64,000 nucleotides of DNA. Source: Pomphorhynchus laevis. Lineage: Eukaryota > Acanthocephala > Palaeacanthocephala > Echinorhynchida > Pomphorhynchidae. Positions 1 through 13,900 of the stretch are shown in pieces. The notes under the pieces were generated by a model that saw only the letters and a list, made by a program, of their open reading frames with translations, was not told where the DNA came from and made no database searches. Where the stretch lies: the NCBI GenBank assembly GCA_012934845.2, contig WNNJ02003593.1, forward strand, positions 62,001-126,000. The letters run 5' to 3'. Within the stretch, counting starts at the first letter, position 1, and the number at the start of each line of letters is the position of its first letter. The position numbers were made by a program, and so were the translations under genes.

Positions 1-65
1 TGTATAAAGCGACTATTATATTAATAGTCGCTTATGATAATAATACTATTATCATAGGTATAATA

Positions 66-550
66 GAGTGATATATAAACTCATGATATATAAATATTTT
101 TTAAATTAAAAAAATATGAAGAAAAACACTATCAAGCGTATTTGTATAGTTTCTTCATTTACTTTTCGACTTTCTGAAATTCATATATTTTTAATCCAAT
201 TTTTGAAACTCATAATTATAGAAGAGTGATATATAAACTCATGATATATAAATATTTTTTAAATTAAAAAAATATGAAGAAAAACACTATCAAGCGTATT
301 TGTATAGTTTCTTCATTTACTTTTCGACTTTCTGACATTCGTATATTTTTAATCAAATTTTTGAAACTCATAATTGTAGAAGAGTGATGTATAAACTCAT
401 GATATATAAATATTTTTTAAATTAATAATTTTAAGAAAAAAAAACGCTATCAAGTGTATCCAGTCTATTTATGTAGTTTCTTCATTTGCTTTTCGACTTT
501 CTGAAATTCGTATATTTTTAATCAAATTTTCGAAACTCATTATTATAGAA
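66..550. repeat. 158-bp tandem repeat, about three copies
   Basis: Three head-to-tail copies of a unit of about 158 bp begin near 66, 224 and 382, each starting with GAGTGATATATAAACTCATG or a close variant. The last copy runs out near 550. Each unit carries an A-rich block, CACTATCAAG, and the run TTTCTTCATTTACTTTTCGA (third copy slightly diverged). Copies differ at few positions, so the array looks young. It lies directly upstream of the presumed Nipped-B promoter. I see no coding potential. Confidence 0.85.
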
Positions 551-829
551 GAGTTTTTCTTAAATGCCAATTATCGTATTACACTTTATATCAATGTGGT
601 TTACTATATATATTCAAAAAATTCTTTTTTGAATATTTGAGTATTAATTGTTTATTAAATTCAACAACTATTATTAATATTACATATAATCATTCATATG
701 TTACATATATGTTATGTATGTTATACACAGAACTTTTTAAACGAATATTACATGAATTTTGCTGATTTTAAATACTTAAAAGCAGCAAAGCATTATTATG
801 TAAATGGTTTTAGTAACAATTAAATAAAT

Positions 830-907
830 TTAGGGACCATATAACTTGTTTGATGCTATAACAGCTTTTTTGTATATTGTGAAATATAAACTGGACGGAC
901 GTCTCAG
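830..907 (+). other. Probable 5' UTR exon end of the Nipped-B gene
   Basis: CTCAG followed by GTAAGC at 908 is a strong splice donor, and the first coding exon at 1884 begins immediately after TTTCAG. A non-coding exon ending at 907, spliced over a 976-nt intron, is the simplest explanation, because the coding ATG is the first base triplet after the acceptor. The upstream limit at 830 is arbitrary; I could not place the transcription start. RNA evidence would decide. Confidence 0.45.
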
Positions 908-1883
908 GTAAGCTTAAAATCTCATGATTTGTTAATACCTATGTTCGTACTTGTTTAGCTCTGTTAATTTACAATACGTATGTCCAAATGTGATGAATAT
1001 CGTTGCTAAGTAATTTGAATAGAACGCATTTTGTGCTTTTGTATAAAATTGTACTCATTTACAAATAACTTTATTGTATTTCGTTTCGTTATTTAGTAAT
1101 TTTTATGTCGGTATTTTATGTTATCACACTGATTTTTGCAAACTAAGACTAGTCTTTTATTTTTACTAACTTGGTTTAATTTATTGTCAAGGATCTGATA
1201 AAGCTTGATATTTTACAAATATATAACGCAAAAATAACGACACAATTTAGCCTGTTCGATGCATATTTACTGTTTATTTAGTGAATTCACACCTTGTCAT
1301 TAAAACAAATACAATTGGAGAAGATTACTTATAATAAAATATTATTAAAAAAGTATCACAATACATGTTAACAACAGTTTTAAATACTTTAAGCTAATAT
1401 TTAGGTTCTTGGAAAATATATTTGAGGATTTTAAATTATTTCCTTATATGATTGGTCGTGATTCATTGGAATAGTTTTGATCGAGTACGTAAATATGATT
1501 AGTTTAAATGTTACTAGAATTTCTAATACTTGAGCAGTCAAATCACGCATATTCTGAATAGTTCATCTGCTCTTGTTTGATAAATTACATTTGTTCGCTG
1601 ATTAAGTCTGTTTATTCGTCCGAATATCAAATTTTTAAATTTCACAATGCCTATTTTCTAGTTTTTATTTTTTCCAGTTAACACTTATTTTGATTTTTTT
1701 GCATTTGGATCTAAGGAAATGAAAATGCAATATATTTTGAAAAATCAAGATTTGAAGAGGACAAATCAATTTTGCATATGCGATTGTTTTACAGAAACAT
1801 TATGATGTTTGCTTTCCATAATAAAATAGCTAGTTGAAGACTTCTGTTTATATTTTTATTTGTTATAACCTGCCGTGTTTCAG

Positions 1884-1953
1884 ATGACTAAACGGATGCA
1901 CATTGATAATGCTAACATCATAGATTTAGTTCGGCTGGATCCTTCTACTCCCG
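1884..1953 (+). CDS. Nipped-B: Nipped-B exon 1 (start codon)
   Basis: Coding begins at the ATG right after TTTCAG at 1883 and ends with donor GTAAGT at 1954, leaving phase 1. It encodes the first 23 residues, beginning MTKRMHIDNANII. The extra G joins exon 2 to form an alanine codon. No family signature is visible in this short N-terminus; the assignment comes from its in-frame join to the following exons. The next intron (1954-2805) contains a copy of the hairpin-CGAAA repeat family near 2422-2640. Confidence 0.7.
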
Positions 1954-4900
1954 GTAAGTGTTTGTAGTTACAAAGATTTGTTTCGTTTGGGTGTCGCGCC
2001 AATTAAATGATGATTGTTCAAAATGTTTAATTATTTATTAGCAAGTTTTTAGCAAGCTTAAAATTATTTCTTTGCACATTTGTATGTTGTCAGTCTGTTC
2101 CATTTGATCACTTTAATGATATTAAGATAAATTTATCAACAAATATATTTTTAAATTAAATATGTAAATTCATTTATTTTGTCTAATAACAAAAATTGCG
2201 ACTTTTAGCAAACTTTCATTAGATTAAAGGATAAATCAAACTTGTTTACTTCGATCAACGTTTTAGTATACTTGTGGTCTTATAATTCGCAAATTCATTT
2301 TCATCACATTAAAATAACATTTTAAATTGGAAATAAATTAACCTATTGTAAGTATCAAAATAATTGTGTAATATTAGTTAGATATACGCTGCGTATGAAT
2401 GTACATCCATAATAGTTAATTGATAAAAGGAGAGAGTGAATAGAACTTTTATTGAAATCGAATGTTCGATAATTAACTGCTATCATCAGGATAAAATTAT
2501 ATAAAAAAGTATAAAAATGGCTAATTATATGATGATTTTAATATCGCAGAAGCTCAAAGGATTAATTATGCCCCTTTTTCATCAAAACATCAAGCTAAAA
2601 TTCACCATGATCAACAAAATGAACAAAAACAATAACACCGTATGCTACAGGTATGCAGTATACGTTTCACATTAATGCACATTCATAATAGTTTTTAACA
2701 TTTGGCATTTTGAACAACAAAATAGGGAATAAAGTAAAACTAATATTATTTTTCTAATTGGATTCAATCGTTGAAAATTTGATTCGAATTTTTTATTTTA
2801 TTTAGCGATTATTCATAAAGTCTCCGGGCTGCGTTATAATCTGCGTAGTAGCAGAGGTCTTGTTCAAAATTCACTCAAACCTCAATCATTATCCAAAGCT
2901 GCCTTCAAAAAATTCAAAAATGATCTTATCTTTCAAAATCAAGTGAACACGTATCTTAATCTGGTTGATGATGAATTTGCGTAGGCTTTGTCTAATAGCT
3001 AGGATTTTACTACTTTTGTAATTTCAGCTGTGATACTATTGATGACGATACTAATAAAGGTATTATTCATTTCTCAAAACTGATGTTTTAGAAATTATGT
3101 TAGATGTAACCCTAACCTCAGTAACAATAACTCCATCAAATAATGAAAATATGAATTCATCTTTGGGAAGGAGTGGTGTACATGGATCATTTCTTGATAA
3201 AACCTTTAATTTCTCAGGTAAACTTGTTTTTTACTTTTGTTTATCGCTTTATAATCAAATTAATTTATCTACTAAGATAAAAAAACTTTTTTTCATACAT
3301 TGCATAATTGTTACAGTAAAAATCGATTTAAACTATTTTACTAAACAAGCTATTAGTACTGAAATTGATTGATGTTTTATGTTCAGATACATAATTTTTA
3401 ATTTTTACATTAAAATGTTCCAGATGATACCCGAAACCAACTATATTTTGTTTTATTTGTGCACCCAATCATCCAATGAAGTCAAATCATTTAAAATAAA
3501 GATATTTTGATTGCTGATAATAATTTACCATCAATAATATATAGTGATTTCGTATGTTTATATAATATATCAAAGTACTCTTAATATTCTGTAGTACTTA
3601 AAATTTAGTCGTCGTTAATATAATTTTTAAAATTGGGAACTGATCAAAAGAGAGAAGGAATAGAATTTTTATTAAAATCGAGTTTTCGATAGCTAACTGT
3701 TATTATCATCAGGATAAAATTATATATATTATCATATATAATTATCAGTTAATAATTTTTATGAGTGATCACGGAATTCCACTTCAGACATTGCTATTGA
3801 TCGACGATCGATCAAAATTAACCTCGCGGTTCGGCGGTTGATCGCGATAGCCTTGTTTACGATCACTGCAATGGATAATTCAATTTCAAATGAAGAAATA
3901 CATCATTAGCTAGTATTAACTGATCAAAGGAGAGAGAATATAATTTTTATTAAAATCGAATTTTTGATGAAAAATGATCGACGATCTATTAAAATAACCC
4001 TTGCGGTTCAGCGGTTGATCGCGATAGCCTTGTTTACAATCACTGCAATAGTATTAACTGACGAAAGGAGAGAGAATAGAATGTTTATTGAAATCAAATT
4101 TTCGATAGCTTACTGCTATCATCAAGATAAAATTATATGATTAATTATAATTAATTAATTATTATTTTAATTATATAATTAAAAATGACCAGTTATATTA
4201 TGATTACCAAGTTGCTGAAGTTTAATCGATTAGTTATGCCTCTTTTTAAAGGGGCATATCTTGGGTGTTGTCGGAGTGGGATTGAAAATGCAACCTATAT
4301 ATTATTTCATATAATTTTATTCTGATGATAATAACAGTTAGCTATCGAAAATTTGATTTCAATAAAAATACTATTGACTTTCTCCTTGATCAGTTAATAA
4401 TTTTTATGAGTGAACAACAAATTTTATTACTTAAAAATTAGTTTTCAACTTTTAGATATTTTACTTATTTTGTAAAAATGTTTTACAAATTGCAAGTTCT
4501 TTTTGACATTTAACTAAGTTTCGCAGAATGGTAACGAGTTACTTGTTATATCTTATAATTCTTTACGATATAAAGTTGTTATATCTTATAACTTTCTTTT
4601 TTTCTTGTCACATCCTATAATTTTTCAACTGTCACGCTTATTCTTTTTTCCATATAATTTAAAGGGATATAATACATTTGCAATTAATTGCATGGGGCAT
4701 TATTATCAAATATATGGTATTTGTGAATGCTGTTAGATCACCATAGATTTTTTTAGCCACGCAGTTTTGTCAAATTTTTATTGAAAATATAACAATTGCT
4801 TTGCCACTAACAAGCAGAGATTAATTTGAAAATAAACTAGTATCTCTTTAAATAAAATTATTGTTAATAAAATTTTCGATTTTGTTGCTATTTTCAAATC

Positions 4901-7900
4901 AAGTAAAATTTATATTTTTATAGTCATTAATCGTATAAAGTCTATTTCATTAAAAATATTTCGTATATTTATTACAAATTTCATGTTTGAAAGGTCTTTT
5001 TATTAAATTTATGTTTATATTGCAGCACAGCGAACTCAAGCAACGCTATCCATGCTTAATGAAACTATTACCTCTCTAATATCAGGCTTTGATAATGGTT
5101 TAAAATTTAATAGTTGACAAAACCTACGTAAATACAATATTTTAGATTATAGTCAAGCCAATCCCGACGTTGAAAGTCTTAAATATCTCTTATTAGATTC
5201 GTCTCAGCTGAAGGTTTCTAATTTACTTAATCAGGTAATTCATCAAAATAATTAAATCTTCAAATTAAATAGGTTTATTAATTTTTTCATATTATAACTT
5301 AAATATTATTTATATTTAATAAATATAAAGAAATATTAATAATATTAATAATGTTTATATAAATAGTGTTAAAAAATGAAATTGTCTTGCTAAAAAATAT
5401 TTTAATAAATGTTCAATGATACGTTCGATGTGCTATTCAATTGTTCAGGGCGTTTAAGCATCGAAAGGAATGGAAAAAAAATATTGTTCACAAATTTTCG
5501 ACTATTGCTACAATTCGTTTTCAAGTGTTATGTTTTGACATAAAAAATAATGTATTTTTACAATAAAAACGAAAGAAACCAACGAAGAAAACTCTACCGA
5601 TATTCTAGTGTGCTATTAGTGATAACCAAATTCCAATTGTCTTTATTACCATCCATCGTGTTAGAATAGCCATTATGTGTTTACTTTCTCTTCTCTAGAC
5701 AAAATACTGTCAAGACAAATATGAAATGTACCTATCAAACATAAATATACATTGGAGATTGAAAATTCATCGATAAAAATAAAAAATACAATTATGGAAA
5801 TAAAATACAGTAATTGAAGTGTAACATAGATGAAACAAAACAATCTTATATTTTAATCTTCCTTATACCATTTAACGAAAGCTACTCTAGCCAAACAATT
5901 TAATAACAAACCTCAATATGAGTCGACTAATGTCACTTATGAAATCCCATGTCTGAATTGTCCAGCCAAATATTTTGGGCAAACAAAACAAGGCTTGACA
6001 TCGAGAATTAAGTAACATAAATATAATTTAAAAAATGTGATACTTCATCAGTATTAGTCAATCATTGGCTGAATCATAACCACGGAATTAATTTTTCCAG
6101 TTCTAGGGTCTTGGGAAATGAAGACAGCCTCTCCATACGTCTGATTAGAGAAAGTAAACACATTAATGGCTATTCTAACACGATGGATGGTAATAAGGAC
6201 AATTGGAAATTGGTTATTACTAATAGCACACTACAATATCGGTAGAGTTTTCTTCGTTGGTTTCTTCCGTTTTTATTGTATAAATACATCATATTTTTCA
6301 TATCATAACATAACACTTGAAAAAGGACTATTGCAATAGTCGAAAATTTGTGAACAATAATTTTCTTTTTCTATTCCTTTCGATGTTTAAACGCCCTGAA
6401 CAATTTAAATTAATAAATACAATTTTTTATCTTTAAAATTCTTAATTAAATTAAAAATATAATTTGATCATTTATTATTTAGATTTAGACTACTTCGTTA
6501 ATAGTATTAAATTTCTTTTATATAAATATCATTTATAGATATAATTATATGTCGTTGTTTAAAGTTTTAATCGATTTTTTTTATCAGCAATCATTTCAAA
6601 CTTTGTGATTTTGGAATACGTTTTTAAGCGAAATGTAATTTAAGTTTTGACTTATTAAGTATATAAGTTAGACATATTATTATATTTAAGCATATGCATT
6701 TAATCACTGATAGTTACTTCAGGGAGATACTTTGTTTAAATTACCAAGTATTAGTACGTATTGTTTAGAATCCTAGAATTTCATAATTTGCAAAGTTTTC
6801 AAATGTCTTTTATTAATTCTTAGAGGCATTATTTATAAATATAAAAATGGTATACTCCTTAGGATCGATATTCTCGTGTGCTAAACCAATAACGTAAAAA
6901 ATCAGATATTTAAGTGACATATATTTTTTACCCATATTTAAGGGTATAAAATTAATTCGGTTTAAGGATACTTATACACTTGTTTGGTTAGGATTTAATA
7001 TTCGATTGCGGACCGAATACTTGTTAACATTAATGATTGCTTATATTTGATCATAATGAACTTACTGTATTGAAATATTTAAATATCAACGTATTTTAAA
7101 GGTCAAGCCGGAGTTACTTGGGAAAGCAATTCATTTATTAACAAAATGGGCACTAGACTTTTTACACAGTGCAAAAAATGACACATCACAGGTTTGCTTT
7201 TTATTAATTAAGTTGCATAATTGTTTAGTTTTTATATATTTTATCTGACAATATAATCAGAAATGCATAACTCATATTCAATTGTACCTGAAATAATGCT
7301 CAGATAAAAAAGCGGGATTGAGATTATCATCTGTTTTTTTATTAATGAGTAATTCTATTCTGTTAGTAGAATAATGAATACGAAAGAATTGACGTTACTT
7401 TTTTAGTATTACACTTGAACAGGAAAGTTTAAACCTGCATGATTTTTTACAACCATAGTCGAGAAGCTTAACCCGGAATGCACCTACCAATGGGGCTTTC
7501 CAACCGTAGTCTACTTATCGCTACACGGTGGTCGCATCAGTGCGGCCCTGTAGCAACAAACTTCGACAGTAATTGATGCTTAGTAAACCTATGAATGGAA
7601 ATCGCTAAGCACACACTCATTGACCGGTTACCAACCTTACATCTGGTTACGGTTTAAAATCATTGGCTTCACAGGACTGCACGTGTGCTGTTGCTGCTTT
7701 CTTTATCAGTGTACTAAGTCACCGATTGTACTAAGACACTGATTGTTATTCTATTGAACACGAAATAATTTACTTTACTTTTTTAGTATTACACTTGAAC
7801 AAGAAAGTTTAAATCTGTACGATTTTACCCACTTCGTCGAAAAGCTTAATCCGGAATGCACCTACCAATGGGGCTTTTCGACCGTAGTGTACTTATCGCT

Positions 7901-10900
7901 ACAAGGTGTCGCATCAGTGTGGCCCTGTAGCAACAAACTTCGATAGTACTTGATGCCTGGTAAACCTCATTTTACGGTTTAAAATCAGTTGCTTCACAGG
8001 ACAGCACGTGTGCTGTCGCTTCTTCCTTCATCAGTTTCTAAGGTTGCTGAACAAGCAACACTAGTTTGTTCAACAGTATCTATAGCGCGAGCATAAGCTT
8101 TTGCGCTGATGCTAAAATACGTCACTCCACTTATTGTGGCTATAATAATACAATTACTAGTGACTATGTAAATACGAAAGAATTAACTGAGTAATGAATG
8201 TGTGTAGGAATTAATCCATTTTGATCATTATAATTCCAAATCAGTATTATAACTAAAACATATAATTTATATTATGTTTTTTTTCTATAACGTTTAATAA
8301 ATATAATTGATCTGTTCGTATAAATATTAAGAATCTTATAGCTTATTTTACTTATAGCTGAATTACTTATTTTACTTATAGCTAGATTCTAAAGACGATA
8401 CAACAATATTAAGTTATTTTGTGTAGCTCAATAACGTTTTCTAAATGAAACAATATCGTTTCCAATGAATTACTTCTATAAGTACTTCTAATGTTATATG
8501 TTCACTTTTTAAATCTTTTAGTGTGCTGGTAATGTCCAGGAGCTAAATAAAATGCTAAGCCTTAATAAGGGCTTTCAAATGGTAGACTTGATTGTAAGAA
8601 TAGTTTTAAACTGCATTTCATCACCTATAATGAAGTCATCATCAAATTCACAGCAATGCATAAACTTTTTGTCTTTTTGCGCTAATCGCTACATCTTTTG
8701 GATTCGGACCTTATCAATCGTCGAAAATGGTATAATATTTATGATTTCCTAACCAGATCTTGTATTTTAGATTTTATGATAATACTTCTATCTGTTTAGT
8801 GCACAGTAAAGTTTTTAACATAGATTAATAATAATCAACTTATTAGTTTTAATTTCATTGATTCCATTAAAAAATATATTGCTATTGATTTGCGATTATT
8901 TAACTGCGGTTAAATAAAATCAAGAAATTTAGTCACTTAACGATTTTTGTGAACACACTCTGTTTTCAAAGTATATACAAAGTCGTACAAGAAGTATATC
9001 AAAATAATTCATCATATTTTTTTTCTATTGAGTATAAAATTTTGTCAATGGATAATAATGAACATTTTGTTATCGTTTGGAATAAGAAAATTATATTTAA
9101 GCAACTGACAATGGTCAGTTGCTATGTTGGGTCTAAGAAAAAGAGCCGAAATCTGATAGCATAGCAGTTCCTTCTGATGACCTATAATCCTTATTCTGAG
9201 ACATCGTCTGTTATTTATTAGTCGATTTATAAGAATTAACTTATATTTTAAATTTATAAATATAAATTATATAACAATCATTATTTTTTAAATAAGTCAC
9301 TTATAAATAACAACTATTGATAAAAGTCAAGAGTCTTCAATACGTTCTACATCCATATTTGATCCCCCATAGATGCAACAAGCGCTCTAAGATCTGTATC
9401 ACGGTTATGGAATCTTTATTATTAATCTTTATTATATATCTTAATATATATTATTTGATATCTATTATTTATTATCTATTATTTATTATTTATTATCTTT
9501 ATTAGAATAAGATACTAAATAACCAAATTTCATTCGATGAAATACGTCATTTTAATGTATTTGACTCCACTGCTATCTTGTATTGAAGAATTGGGGTCGA
9601 AACCTGATATCACATAGTTCCTTACGATGACCTCTAATCCTTATTCTGAGACATCGTATGTTATTTATTAGTCAATTCATAAGAATTAACTTATATTTTA
9701 AATTTCAATTTTAAATTTATAAATATAAATTATATAAAATCTTATATACAATCATTATTTTTTTAAATAAGTCACTTATAAATAACAACTATTGATAAAA
9801 GTCAAGAGTCTTCAATACGTTCTACAACCATATTTGATCCCCCATAGATGCAAAAAAAATAAATTTTATTCAGTATTATTTTTAATTTAGAAATAGTATA
9901 AAATACCTAGACTCAGTTATAAGAGATAACAATAAGAGATACATATTTTAAACTAGGCTACAATAAAAATACCATTTAACAGAAAATAGTCAAATATAAA
10001 GATCAACACAAGATTATAAATAATTGATTTAATGCCTTAAGCGAAAAATTTTTATAGATGGATAATAAACAATATACTTCTTATTAGAATAAGGTACACC
10101 AGATAATCAAATTTCATCAGATAAAATACGTTATTAGCATGTATTTGGCCCCGCTGCTATGTTAGGTCGTGGAATAGGGGCCAAAATCTTATAGCATAGC
10201 AGTTTCTCTTGACGACCTCTATTTCTCATTCGAATGCATCGTATGTTATTTATTTGTCAATTTATACAAATTAGCTTTTATTTCAAATTTTAATTTTAAA
10301 TTTAAACTTGATATAAAAATAAATAAAATTATATAAAATTTTATATAATAATTATTTATTATTTATAATTATTTAATTATTTACTTTTTATTTAGCATTA
10401 TTTTTATATAGTGTAAAATACACAGACGCAGTTAGCTGATCTGATCTCATCTATTAAATTTGATACACATAACATAAATATATTTGATAAAATAAATTAA
10501 ATAATTTAGATAATCAAATAAATAATCAAATTTCATCAAAGGATATACGTCATTAACATGCATTTGACTCCGCTGCTATGTTGAGTCGAGGAATATGGGT
10601 CGAAACTTGGTAACTTAACAGTTCCTTATGATGACCTATAATCCTTATTCTGATACATCGTCTGTTATTTATTAGTCAATTCATAAAAATTTACTTTTAT
10701 TTTAAATTTTAATTTTAAATTTAAACTTGATATAAAAATAAATAAAATTATATAAAATTTTATATAATAATTATTTATTATTTATAATTATTTAATTATT
10801 TACTTTTTATTTAGCATTATTTTTTTATTTCTAAATAATATAAAATACTTAGACTCAGCTGATCTGATTGATCTGTATATAAATTCAGTCTCTATAATCA

Positions 10901-13900
10901 AATTTTGTCAGAAGAAATACGTCATTATCATGTATTTGTCTCCGCTGCTATGTTCGGTCAAGGAATAAGGAAACGAAACCTGAAAATATAGCAGATCCTC
11001 CTCATGATATCTAATCATTATACGGATACAATAAGATATTTTATAATTATATATTATTTATCTTTATTTTTATTTATATATAGTATAGGATACGTAGACT
11101 CAGTTATCTGATATAGTTGACTCAGTTATGTCACTTTATAAGAGTTCGCTTTCTTAGTAATGTAGCATTATTTGTAAGTGATAGATACTTATTCTTTTAT
11201 GGAACCTAAAATAGATAAATTTTATTATAAAAGGTTACACATTTAGGTGGCTACATTTACCATAATCAGGCATGTGATAAAAGAAAACCTGTTACCGGTA
11301 ACAAGTTTTAGCAATAGTACAATTATTTCTTTGTTTATATGCTTGATGTTTGCCGAAGTAGTAAATTTCGGATATATTTAATGATTTGCAAATAACTATA
11401 AATGTACTGCACGTTGTCAAATCATTGCTGGAATGATACTTTTATGTTTGCTTAGCAAACCATTTTACTTATTTTATTTTCATAGTATTATCATGTACTA
11501 CCTAAAACGGTAATTAAAACTATAATTTTTTGTTCTAATTTAAATAAATATTAATTATTAATTAAATATTAATAAATATAATTAATATGAATTCTTTTAT
11601 AATAAATTTTATTATCTAATATTAATTAAATATTACTTATATCTTACGATTAAACTATAATAGAGCATGTGCAATAGTGTTAATATGGTGTTTTAACCGC
11701 GTACGATTTTTTGTTCCTATAATGATATTTAAATAATTAATATGCTTTAAAACACAAATATTTTATTTAAATGAAATTAGATTTATTTATTAATAAATAA
11801 TTTTGGTATTTATTGACAATAAATAACACAACTCACAAGTTGATTAAAGATTCCCAGAATTCAAAAAATTTATTTTTCTTAAAATATTAATTTTATTTTG
11901 CGTGAATTCTTATCCTGGTACAAATTGACAGTTATTGTTTTATAAACATGTAGATTCTGAATATAAAAATGCCGAAGATGAACAAGCTACTGCTAATACC
12001 TTCAAAGTTTTGGTTGATAATCTTATTACTGGTATGACACTCCTTCTAACACAAAAAGCCAATATACCGCTTCAGTGCATAAGACAGGTACCTAAAAATA
12101 TTCCACACATATGCACGTATTTTTATCTAACAAATACTTTTACAATTTTAGGTAATTACAGTTAATCAAAATTGCCTCTCAAATCCTTGTACCGGGGCAA
12201 AATGCAGATCCACAGCACTCCAGAGTATATGTAACGTATGTACAGAATATACCTATAGTTTGTGTAATTATCTCGAGTGCAAAGTTTTACTTTGTAATGA
12301 TCGCATTAATTAATTAGATTTTCTGTTTTAATTATAGAAATCATTAGTAGATTGCACTACTTTTATTCAAGTTTTATTAGTTTATTATAAGAGGTACTTT
12401 AAAGTACTTTAATGATCTTTATAAATTACTTTGGTGTTGTCAAATCTTGATACTGTATTGAAGTTTTACTAGTTGTTAGTTTTTGTAATTACACAGTTTC
12501 GTAAGAATACAATAAGAAGACTTATGATTTGTAGAATTATAATGTAGTATTAATACTCATTACAGCCCCTTTTATTGGGTTGGAAAGCAAAATTTACACA
12601 GTATGAATTGAAAACATGAAATTAATTTTAATGCTAGCAAACATGAAAATTAATTCAAGGCTATATGATTTAGTGATATTTATGCAGTAATATTTGCAAG
12701 CATCAGAATGCATATGAATATTAGATTAGAATCTACAGTTAGACGTATATTTTGCGAAGAGTTATTGATGATAGAATTGGGCAATTAACAAATGCAATAT
12801 AAGTAATCATTGGTGATGATCAAGATACTGAATGTTCATGGATTGCATATAGTAATTTGAATAATATGTATTATTAATATTGTTGGCACATGCTTAGTGT
12901 TCATTTAAAATATTTACTATCTGTCGTATAGATATTTTATATTTATATCTATACAATAATGATGTAACTAAATAGATGTTACAATATAGTTATATTTTTA
13001 TAAATAACATTCAAATTAGGTAGCAATATGAATAACTAATTTATTAATAGTATAAATTAAATTATAATTTCTAATAAAGAATTATTTGAGCTGGATCAAA
13101 GAAAAAAGGAAAATTTTTATTGGTATATCGCCAACCTCGGTTAGCGCAATATCAGAAAATTACTAGGTAATTTTCTAAAGATGCTAACAGAAGTTATCAA
13201 TATCAGAAAATTACTAGGTAATTTTCTGAAGATGCTGCTTGCGAAATAAAATTTTCCTTCTTTCTTTGGTCCAGCTTTAATAATTCTTTATCAATAATGG
13301 ATCATTATCAACTATTTATTAATAATAATTAAATAATAATTAATACTAATTTTCTTATAAAATTAATACTAATTTACTGCTTTACTAAAGTAAAGTAGTA
13401 AATTAGTAGTAATACTAATTTACTAATTTACTAATTTACTACTTTAATAAAGTAAATGTTTACTAGTAGTAACTTTTTCACTTATAATGAGCTATTTTCG
13501 TTCTAATGAGCTATTTTTGTTCAATATTGTAAGCTATTTAAAACTGTACTCATATTTTGATTTTTTGCAGATGATTGCAATCTTTCCAAGAGGCAGATCG
13601 TTTATTAAAGAAAGATTGACTAATATCATCGAGCTAATTGACTTTAATGACTTATTTAAGCATTGGACAATTACGAAAAATCTCTTACATAATACCACTA
13701 CTGTATTATCTCCCCTTTCGTCGTTCTTCATATTATATACTCAACACTTTGCCTACTCCGATCCCAATGGAAAGACAGTTAGTCCCTGTTTATATAAATT
13801 TCACATTTTTATTTTCAATTTTAGCTAACATCTAAAAGTATTAAGCAGTTTTATGACGGAACAATCGAATCATGTAAACATATGTTCGGAGTAATCTTTA

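Noticed and set aside
2550-2650. Exon-like stretch after ATATCGCAG with a GTATGC donor
   Set aside because: Its sequence recurs at 4205-4260 as part of a dispersed repeat, and exon 1 joins exon 2 in frame without it.
3424-3480. Open stretch after TTCCAG
   Set aside because: No donor gives a phase compatible with exon 5; skipping it keeps the frame.
7376-8070. Possible tRNA-derived SINE
   Set aside because: No convincing box A and box B pair or tRNA-like fold could be found on either strand.
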